The notes beneath the pieces were generated by a model. It was not told where the DNA came from and ran no database searches. It saw only the letters and a list, made by a program, of their open reading frames with translations. Of a stretch of 8,920 nucleotides of DNA, positions 1 to 5,487 are shown piece after piece; the first letter of the stretch is position 1, and the number at the start of each line of letters is the position of its first letter. Made by a program: the position numbers and the translations under genes. This stretch comes from CAYMRB01 sp964392615. GTDB taxonomy: Bacteria > Planctomycetota > UBA8108. The stretch is taken from contig CAYMRB010000415.1 in NCBI GenBank assembly GCA_964392615.1, positions 1 to 8,920 of the forward strand, written 5' to 3'.

Positions 1-1279
1 CGGGGTCGGAGTCGGAGTCGGTGTCGGTGTCGGAATCGGGATCGGAGCCGGAGTCGGAGCCGGAGTCGGGCTCCCCCCCGATTCGCCACTCCGCGCCTTC
101 CCAGCCGTCTTGCTTCCACGACAGCTCGATGCTCTCGTCGCTCAGCTCGACGGCTTCGTCCGGCGGCGCAGCCCTTCCCGGGTAGAGCGCGATGCCGTCG
201 ACGAGCGCTCGTCCTTGGACGATCACCTCGAGGGCGTCGGACGAGGCGGACGGTAGCGGGGCGGCGAGGAGTCGCAGGTCACCGCGCGTGACGACGAGCC
301 GGTCGCGCTGGCGCCGCAGCTCGATGATGTCGTGGCCGCTGCGCGCGTAGCGGCCGTCATCGGCGGCGGCGAACGCGAGCGCGCCGGGAAGCGGAACAGG
401 GCTGTCGTCGTCGCGCGTGGCTTCGTAAGCGATCCACATGCGGGCGGCGGACAGGTACTCGAGCGTGACGCCGCGGCTGGCACTCCAGATGTGCAGCCGA
501 AGGTCACGGCGCTCGTGGAAGGAGCACCGCAAGACGTGCGTCGCCGGCCACTCCCGACGCAAGCGCAGAACGCCGACGAAGCCGCCCACTCGATGGGCGC
601 CGACCGGCTGCTCGAAGATGCGCTGCTCGTAACCATCGACACCTTCGAACCAAGCGCCGAGTTCGTCGCCTCTCGGTGGATCGGCGGCGTCGATGACATC
701 GACATCCGAGAAGTCGCCGAAGCAGGCCGCCGCGAACGGCATGCGCTGATCGTCGGTGTCGTCGTGACCGAAGTTCTCGCCGCGGGGAGGATCGGGCGGG
801 GGCACGTCGGCGACCTCGGTCACTCCGGTGCCGTCTCCGGTCGACACGCCCGAGGACCCGGACCCGGCGTCCGAGCCGCCGGTGGCTTCGACGTGGCTCG
901 ACGCATCGGTCGGCGGCGTGACGGGATCGGCGGTCGCGTCGGGCCCGCCACCGTTGGGCGGCGCGGGGTCGTGCCCCTGGCGACCGATCCAGACAGCGAG
1001 GCCGATGGTGACCGCGAGCACGGCCAGCACACACGCGACGAGCTGCAGCGCTCGGCGTGGGCCGGAGCGCGACGCGGCGTGCTCCCAGATGCGATCGACG
1101 GAGACGTTGGCGCGCCCGATCCCCGCGCTCAGGTAGCTCTCGAAGCGCAGGTGCTCGATCAGCACGGCGCGCAGGCGAGGGTCGGCCTCGATCGCGGTGC
1201 GGATCGCTTCGAGCTCGTCGGCGGAGAAATCCTCCGGCGCGGTCTCCTCGAGGAGACTGCGGAGCTCCTTCTCAGTCAT
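1..1279 (-). CDS. Putative membrane anti-sigma factor with extracytoplasmic domain and Asp/Ser-rich stretch, cut by the left edge
   Basis: The frame is open from the ATG at 1279 to the window edge (426 codons visible, no stop), so the C-terminus is missing. The start overlaps the end of the sigma gene in ATGACTGA, which fixes it and suggests translational coupling. Residues 1-70 are charged and helical, with no cysteine and hence no HxxxCxxC zinc motif. One membrane helix follows at about 77-99 (LQLVACVLAVLAVTIGLAVW). Residues 100-172 are a Pro/Asp/Gly/Thr/Ser-rich linker. Residues about 175-400 look like an all-beta domain, perhaps concanavalin/LamG-like. From about 401 the sequence is repeated Asp-Ser, Asp-Thr and Gly-Ser pairs. 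Known: planctomycetes often pair ECF sigma genes with such membrane proteins. Inferred: the N-terminus holds the sigma factor at the membrane and the outer part senses or binds the envelope. The beta-domain identity is uncertain. Confidence 0.75.
   Translation of the reverse strand, partial: MTEKELRSLLEETAPEDFSADELEAIRTAIEADPRLRAVLIEHLRFESYLSAGIGRANVSVDRIWEHAASRSGPRRALQLVACVLAVLAVTIGLAVWIGRQGHDPAPPNGGGPDATADPVTPPTDASSHVEATGGSDAGSGSSGVSTGDGTGVTEVADVPPPDPPRGENFGHDDTDDQRMPFAAACFGDFSDVDVIDAADPPRGDELGAWFEGVDGYEQRIFEQPVGAHRVGGFVGVLRLRREWPATHVLRCSFHERRDLRLHIWSASRGVTLEYLSAARMWIAYEATRDDDSPVPLPGALAFAAADDGRYARSGHDIIELRRQRDRLVVTRGDLRLLAAPLPSASSDALEVIVQGRALVDGIALYPGRAAPPDEAVELSDESIELSWKQDGWEGAEWRIGGEPDSGSDSGSDPDSDTDTDSDSDP
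2..73 (-). repeat. Degenerate GGAGTC hexamer block inside the putative anti-sigma gene
   Basis: Twelve consecutive hexamers of the form GGNNYC are seen on the plus strand, among them ggagtc, ggtgtc, ggaatc, gggatc, ggagcc and gggctc. On the coding (minus) strand each unit gives an acidic residue or Gly followed by Ser, Thr or Pro. Variation is by substitution only, with no indel, so the reading frame is kept. The block continues past the left edge. It is probably a flexible, negatively charged linker leading to further domains, or a C-terminal tail. It is the same unit as the two intergenic blocks further right, but more diverged. Confidence 0.85.
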
Positions 1280-1847
1280 CCTTGCTGAGTTTCCCGAGCA
1301 GGCACGTCTTCAAGGCCTTGCGAGCGCGGAACATCAGGAGTTTGATGGCACCCTCGCTGCGACGGAGGTGCTCGCCGATCTTCGCGAGCCGCATGCGGCC
1401 CGCGTAGTGCATCTCGAGAGCCTGCTGCGCGCTCGGACCGAGGCCGGACACGCATCCGGGCAGGTGGCGTAGCGCCTCCTCGAGACGGTCGTCCGGCTTC
1501 TCGACGGCATCCTCGAGATCGACGCAGAGGCCCGTCCAGGACACCTCCTTGCGCCGCTTGTACCGACGCATGTGCTCGCGCAGGAGGTTGCGAGCGATGC
1601 CGAGAAGCCACGGGCGCAGGGCGGCACCGGCCTGGAAGCGGGGCAGAGCCTGGTAACACCGCACGAACACGTCCTGCGCCAGGTCGTCCGCGTCGGTGAC
1701 TTGTGTCAGCCGCGCCCGGATGTACCCGTACACCGCGTTCTCGTGGCGGGCGACGATCTCCTCGAACGCGGCGCGGTCGCCTTCCAGCGCGCGGCGCATC
1801 AACTCACTGTCGGACGTGGTCGGGTCGGCAGGTTCGAGCTCGCTCAT
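1272..1847 (-). CDS. RNA polymerase ECF sigma factor (sigma-70 family)
   Basis: This 191-residue protein has the usual ECF length and two-domain layout. Region 2 spans about residues 25-96: the core DADDLAQDVFVRCYQALPRF (52-71) is the typical region 2.1-2.2 segment, and RPWLLGIARNLLREHMRR matches region 2.3-2.4, which recognises the -10 element. Region 4 spans about 124-183: RLEEALRHLP opens it, and KIGEHLRRSEGAIKLLMFRA (156-175) is the helix-turn-helix for the -35 element. It would direct core RNA polymerase to a specific regulon. The stop overlaps the start of the downstream membrane protein by 8 bases, the classic sigma/anti-sigma arrangement, so activity is probably held by that partner. 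It lies 60 bases after the NPCBM-protein gene on the same strand. No Shine-Dalgarno is evident before the chosen ATG. The family is clear; the subgroup and targets are not. Confidence 0.93.
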   Translation of the reverse strand: MSELEPADPTTSDSELMRRALEGDRAAFEEIVARHENAVYGYIRARLTQVTDADDLAQDVFVRCYQALPRFQAGAALRPWLLGIARNLLREHMRRYKRRKEVSWTGLCVDLEDAVEKPDDRLEEALRHLPGCVSGLGPSAQQALEMHYAGRMRLAKIGEHLRRSEGAIKLLMFRARKALKTCLLGKLSKDD

Positions 1848-1870
1848 GGGGCCGATGTTAGACCTGCCGA
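1825..1870 (-). promoter_or_regulatory. Inverted repeat enclosing the sigma-factor start codon
   Basis: A perfect 9-base inverted repeat (tcggcaggt at 1825-1833, acctgccga at 1862-1870) surrounds a 28-base loop containing the ATG at 1847-1845. In the mRNA the loop would expose the start codon and the stem would close over the 5' end of the coding sequence. It could tune translation, or limit read-through from the gene ending at 1908. A repeat of this size can arise by chance in GC-rich DNA, so function is not established. Confidence 0.25.
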
Positions 1871-1907
1871 GCCGTCACCCGCAACCCGCAACCGGATCGG
1901 TCGCGGA

Positions 1908-4781
1908 TCAGTCGCCTTCGACCGCCGCCAGCCACCAATAGCCGTACTCCCAGGCCCATCCGGTCGCTTCCTGCACGAGCTCGATATCGATGAGACGGCC
2001 GGCCCACGGAGACAGGCCCACGCTGAGGTCGAGCCAGCCGTCGACCGTCGTCCGCGGTCCGACGATGCGGTCCTCCACGGTCTCGCCGTCGATCTTGACG
2101 AGCAGTCGCCAGTCGCCGCGGAAGTCGTGGGCGGCTGCCACCACCAGGCGTTGCCGCGAGCCCCGCCGCAACCACACCCGCCGTCGTAGCTTGCAGGGGC
2201 GAGTCGTCGACGCGGGATGCGTGCGCACCACGCCGGGCCGACCGAGGTAGCTGTCCAGAAGCCGCAGCTCGTTCTTCCACAGCCCCGACACCGAGAATTC
2301 GGGCGCGACGACGCGGACCAACTCGTCGTAACGCTCGGGCGACTCGACGGTTCGCGTCGCGACGGTTCGCTCCAGTGCCGCGTCGCGCAACGACGGCGCG
2401 GGCGGCGGAACGACCCGGATGCGGTCGAAGTCCTCCAACGTCCGCGCGAGATAGACGTGATCGATCGCGGCGTGTCCGCCGTCCGGCGACCGGCAGGCCC
2501 ACCCGGTCAGCGTGAAGGAGCCGAAGTCCGCCGCGAGATCCCGGGTCACGACCCTCCACTCCCGCGGCGAGGCCGAGTCGATCCGCCGCGCCGCCGGCCA
2601 GGTCGCCGGGCCAGGGCCGGCATCGAACGCGAAGGTTGCCTGGGGCCGGTCGACGAGCGCGCCGAAGACGCCGTCGTGCGCCAGCCGCAGCCCGACCCGT
2701 CCGCCGCTGACTTGTCGCCACGCAAAGCGGAGGAAGCGGTACTCGCCGTGGCGCGGCTGGCGTCGAATCGCGACCTCGAGGCCGGGAACGCGCGCCGCCG
2801 CCGCTTCACCGTTCGCGACGCGCAGGCTCGCGGTGCCTCGAAACGCGTCGCGCCAATCGAGAAACGCGGCGCCGACCCGAGTCTCGAACGCTGCGACGCT
2901 CACCGGATCGTCCTCGAGAAGCGGCAAGACGCCGGGCGGACGCTCGAGAAGCGCGAGCGCACGCCAATCGGCGACGGCTGGACCGTCCCGCGCGATCTGA
3001 CGCAGCTCGATCAACACCGTCTTCCCGACGCGTCCCTCGAGCGAGTAGAGGAGCGCCGGAGGGTCGACGACGGATGTCCGCATCGGCACGGCGAAGGTCG
3101 CGACCGGCTCGCCGTCGAGGCTCAGTGCGAGGTCCACCGGCGTCGTCTCGCCAGGCAGGCGCGCGACGCTGGCGAAGATCCACTGCGCTCCCGCCACGAT
3201 CTTCAGACGGCGCGACACGACGACGCGTGCACCGGTCAGTTGGCGTCGAAAGCGCGGGGCATCTCGATCGCTCGCGTCCCAGCGATTCACGAGCGGGACG
3301 GCGCCGTCGTGAGTGCCGTCGAGTGTCCAACCTCGCAGCACCGGAGTGACGCTCGGGATGCGGGACGCGACGCGATCGCGCAGCGCGCGCAGGTCGAGCT
3401 CGAGAGTCGGCTCGAGCCAGTCAAGGTCGTCGCGAATGTCGAATGGATCGGATCCTGGGGGACGCGAATCGGACGCCGAATCGGCCGTGAGCACCAGACG
3501 ACGTCGATCGCCGGCGGGGAGCTCGATGCGGCCGGTGTCGACGACGCGGCGCGAACCGATCAGCAACGCGCCGCGGTGAAGCGTCTCCTCGAGGGATTCG
3601 CCATCGTCGCCGCTGCGGCGAACGGCGATCCGGGCGATGGCGCAGCCGCCGGAGCCGACGCTGCGATCGAGACCGTAACGCGTGCGAATCGCCCGCACGA
3701 ACGCCGGCAGCTCGAACTCGAGCTCGCACTCGGCGTGCACGCCGAGCCCCCAGCCGAACTCCTCTCCGCCGCTGTGCAGCGGATCGCCGCGCACGCTGCG
3801 GTCCCGCCGCCAGTGCCAGCTCGTGCCGAAGACCGATCGCTGGGTCGAATGCGACGGATCGATCGTCGAGAGCGGCACGCGATCCGCACGGAGAAACGTG
3901 CGGAGTCGGACGTCGCGATGCCGTAGCGCGATCGCGTCGAGACTCCAGGGTGGCTGGACCACGTGGTACCAACTGGCGGGGTCATTCGATCCGCCGACAT
4001 GCGTCGCGCGAAAACGCTCGACCGATGTCGTGACGCGCGTCCCGTCCGTCGTCTCGAGACGGAAAAGCCTGCCGCGGCAGCTCGGCAACACGACCGCGAG
4101 CTGCTCCTCGTACGTCTGCCACGAGGAGATGGCGGGAAGGTGGATCTCGGCGATCTGTTGATAGCGCACGCGAGCGATGCCGTCGTCGAGGAGCAGCGTG
4201 AGCTCACCGCGCCCCCACCGCGCGGACCGAAAGCGCAAGCGCCTGCCGTCGCGGAAGGTCAGCGTCGAGGGCAGATAGGGCGTCGATGGTCGTCCCGTCC
4301 AGACGACGCGGCGAATCCAACGCGAGACGACGCGCAGACTGCCACGCACCGCCCGGCCCGGAAGATCGAGCGGCACCTCGGGCTCGACCAGAAGGTGCGG
4401 CGAATGGTCCTCGAAGTGCGTCTCGGACGCGCCGACCGCGACGACCTGACCGGGAAGCACGTCGCCGCCGAAGAACTCGATGAACGCACCCTCGAGCGCA
4501 GGAGGCGGCAGCCGGTTGTCCCGCAGGCGCACGACGTGATTCGCGTCATCGAAGAGATCCACTCCGGCGAGACGCGGACGCGAGTCGGGAGAGTGCCAGT
4601 CCGCGACCTCATCGCCACGAACGCGCTCACCGCTCGCGAGGACGGCCTCGTACCGTGCCGCGCGCGCGCACGGCACGACGAGCGCGCCGAACCCGAACGC
4701 CGCGACGAACCCGACGACGCGTCGGAGATGCGACGCGCGACAGGCGTGAATCGGAATCAGACAGGAACGTGCAAACCGCAT
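1908..4781 (-). CDS. Large exported multi-domain beta-rich protein with NPCBM domain
   Basis: 957 residues. A likely signal peptide has a long basic n-region (1-21), a hydrophobic core VVGFVAAFGFGALVVPCARA (22-41) and cleavage near ARA-ARY. Residues 45-290 are beta-rich, with 'DGRRLRFR...DDGIARVRY' strand pairs. Residues about 300-465 match an NPCBM/NEW2-type carbohydrate-binding module: WGLGVHAECELEFELP (344-359), then GLDRSVGSGGCAIARIAVRR, ending DWLEPTLELD (454-463). Two similar beta modules (about 515-614 and 865-955) flank a third (640-785, YRFLRFAWRQVSGGRVGLRL ... FDAGPG ... WRVVTRDLAADFGSFTLTGW) of a kind I recall from large planctomycete secreted proteins. No catalytic motif was recognised. 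It likely binds glycans or structures at the surface or in the periplasm, and is probably co-transcribed with the sigma gene 60 bases downstream. No Shine-Dalgarno precedes the ATG. Substrate and exact role are unknown. Confidence 0.85.
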   Translation of the reverse strand: MRFARSCLIPIHACRASHLRRVVGFVAAFGFGALVVPCARAARYEAVLASGERVRGDEVADWHSPDSRPRLAGVDLFDDANHVVRLRDNRLPPPALEGAFIEFFGGDVLPGQVVAVGASETHFEDHSPHLLVEPEVPLDLPGRAVRGSLRVVSRWIRRVVWTGRPSTPYLPSTLTFRDGRRLRFRSARWGRGELTLLLDDGIARVRYQQIAEIHLPAISSWQTYEEQLAVVLPSCRGRLFRLETTDGTRVTTSVERFRATHVGGSNDPASWYHVVQPPWSLDAIALRHRDVRLRTFLRADRVPLSTIDPSHSTQRSVFGTSWHWRRDRSVRGDPLHSGGEEFGWGLGVHAECELEFELPAFVRAIRTRYGLDRSVGSGGCAIARIAVRRSGDDGESLEETLHRGALLIGSRRVVDTGRIELPAGDRRRLVLTADSASDSRPPGSDPFDIRDDLDWLEPTLELDLRALRDRVASRIPSVTPVLRGWTLDGTHDGAVPLVNRWDASDRDAPRFRRQLTGARVVVSRRLKIVAGAQWIFASVARLPGETTPVDLALSLDGEPVATFAVPMRTSVVDPPALLYSLEGRVGKTVLIELRQIARDGPAVADWRALALLERPPGVLPLLEDDPVSVAAFETRVGAAFLDWRDAFRGTASLRVANGEAAAARVPGLEVAIRRQPRHGEYRFLRFAWRQVSGGRVGLRLAHDGVFGALVDRPQATFAFDAGPGPATWPAARRIDSASPREWRVVTRDLAADFGSFTLTGWACRSPDGGHAAIDHVYLARTLEDFDRIRVVPPPAPSLRDAALERTVATRTVESPERYDELVRVVAPEFSVSGLWKNELRLLDSYLGRPGVVRTHPASTTRPCKLRRRVWLRRGSRQRLVVAAAHDFRGDWRLLVKIDGETVEDRIVGPRTTVDGWLDLSVGLSPWAGRLIDIELVQEATGWAWEYGYWWLAAVEGD

Positions 4782-4941
4782 ATGAGGCGGAGCCGGAAGA
4801 AACGGCGACGCACCAGCTTACCCGACACACCGCGCGCCGGCACGCACCTTGCGCTGCCGACTTCCGGGCGCACGGCGCGTTGCGTGGTGCGCTAGCAGCC
4901 CGTCGGGGCAAGACAACAGCGCACAGGAGGCGATCGAAGCG
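4782..4941. promoter_or_regulatory. Divergent intergenic region between the NPCBM-protein gene and gspG
   Basis: These 160 bases separate two divergently read genes, so promoters for both probably lie here. I found no convincing -35/-10 pair in either direction; the stretch is GC-rich with no AT-rich hexamer of the right spacing. The only clear element is the gspG ribosome binding site at its right end. Confidence 0.4.
4925..4930 (+). promoter_or_regulatory. Shine-Dalgarno site of gspG
   Basis: AGGAGG sits 11 bases before the ATG at 4942. It decides the start against an in-frame ATG at 4849, which would add 31 residues ahead of the prepilin leader. It is the only strong Shine-Dalgarno among the gene starts in this window. 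Confidence 0.75.
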
Positions 4942-5322
4942 ATGTCGAAACGACGCGGGTTCACGTTGCTCGAGCTCATCGTGGTCATCACCATCATCGG
5001 CCTGATCGGGTCGATCGTCGTCGTCCGGACCTCCGGTATTCTCGGCGATTCGAAACAAAAGGTGACGCGCACCGAGCTCGCGAAGATCGGGGAGGCCGCA
5101 CGCATCGCGCACGCCACGCGCGGCCGGTGGCCGGAGAGCATCGACGAGCTGTCCAGCGGAGAGAACCCGCTGATCGAGGGCGACTCGCGCGACGCGTGGG
5201 GCCACGAGCTCGAGTGGGAGGTCCTGGACGACGGCGTGCGCATCACGAGCCTGGGACGAGACGGCATCGAGGGCGGCGACGGCGAAGACGCGGACCTGAC
5301 GTGGCCCGACGGGGACGGGTAG
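4942..5322 (+). CDS. gspG: Type II secretion GspG-like pseudopilin
   Basis: 126 residues with a textbook class III prepilin leader: MSKRRG followed by FTLLELIVVITIIGLIGSIV, with Gly6 at -1, Phe7 at +1 and Glu11 at +5. Prepilin peptidase would cleave after Gly6 and N-methylate Phe7. The hydrophobic helix runs to about residue 29 and an amphipathic helix to about 60. The C-terminal domain has the T2SSG pattern: GRWPESIDEL (61-70), DAWGHELEWEV (84-94) and SLGRDGIEGGDGEDADL (103-119), the last being the acidic loop that binds calcium in characterised GspG proteins. It would polymerise into a periplasmic pseudopilus or pilus-like fibre. No other secretion or pilus gene is adjacent, so it is an orphan here, as is common in planctomycetes; the symbol reflects family, not proven system membership. 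The extended start at 4849 was rejected because it buries the leader. Confidence 0.92.
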   Translation: MSKRRGFTLLELIVVITIIGLIGSIVVVRTSGILGDSKQKVTRTELAKIGEAARIAHATRGRWPESIDELSSGENPLIEGDSRDAWGHELEWEVLDDGVRITSLGRDGIEGGDGEDADLTWPDGDG

Positions 5323-5354
5323 CGGAGGCGGGGGCCGTCGTCGGAGTCGGGGGC

Positions 5355-5450
5355 GGAGTCGGAGTCGGAGTCGGAGTCGGAGTCGGAGTCGGAGTCGGAG
5401 TCGGAGTCGGGGTCGGAGTCGGAGTCGGACTCGGACTCGGACTCGGAAGC
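5355..5450 (+). repeat. GGAGTC hexanucleotide tandem array between convergent gspG and valS
   Basis: From 5355 there are nine perfect ggagtc units, one ggggtc, two more ggagtc, three ggactc and a final ggaagc: sixteen units without an indel. A partial copy (tcggagtcgg) occurs just upstream at 5341-5350. The array starts about 30 bases after the gspG stop and ends about 40 bases short of the valS stop. The ggactc units can pair with ggagtc units through their GAGTC/GACTC cores, leaving a G-G mismatch every sixth base. Regular GG dinucleotides also allow a two-tetrad G-quadruplex in principle. All three plus-strand frames are low-complexity and none is a credible gene. Confidence 0.95.
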
Positions 5451-5471
5451 CGATCCCGCCCCCGATCCGGC
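5449..5471. terminator. Weak candidate hairpin downstream of valS
   Basis: gccgatc at 5449-5455 can pair with gatccggc at 5464-5471, giving a seven-pair stem with one bulged base and an eight-base C-rich loop. It begins 17 bases beyond the valS stop and also lies beyond gspG, so it could serve either convergent transcript. There is no T-tract on either side, so an intrinsic terminator is not well supported; Rho-dependent ending is equally possible. Confidence 0.25.
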
Positions 5472-5487
5472 AACCCGTCGTCCGCCC

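Noticed and set aside
332..1288. A 318-codon plus-strand open frame opposite the putative anti-sigma gene
   Set aside because: It is codon-aligned antisense to the gene with the membrane helix and sigma overlap. Its product is low-complexity Arg/Gly/Ala-rich with no recognisable domain, a typical GC-rich shadow.
2346..2372. Short direct repeat cgacggttcgc, twice
   Set aside because: It is within coding sequence (TVATRTV), only two copies, and explained by codon use.
2217..3926. A 569-codon plus-strand open frame
   Set aside because: It lies antisense inside the NPCBM-protein gene, has Arg/Asp/Ala-rich composition and no domain. The minus-strand reading has a signal peptide and family motifs.
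4849..4941. A 31-residue longer start for the pseudopilin
   Set aside because: It would place 31 residues before the prepilin leader. The AGGAGG before 4942 and the MSKRRG/FTLLE site support the shorter form.
4627..5205. A 192-codon minus-strand open frame across the divergent intergenic region
   Set aside because: It overlaps gspG antisense and the start of the NPCBM gene and has no recognisable domain.
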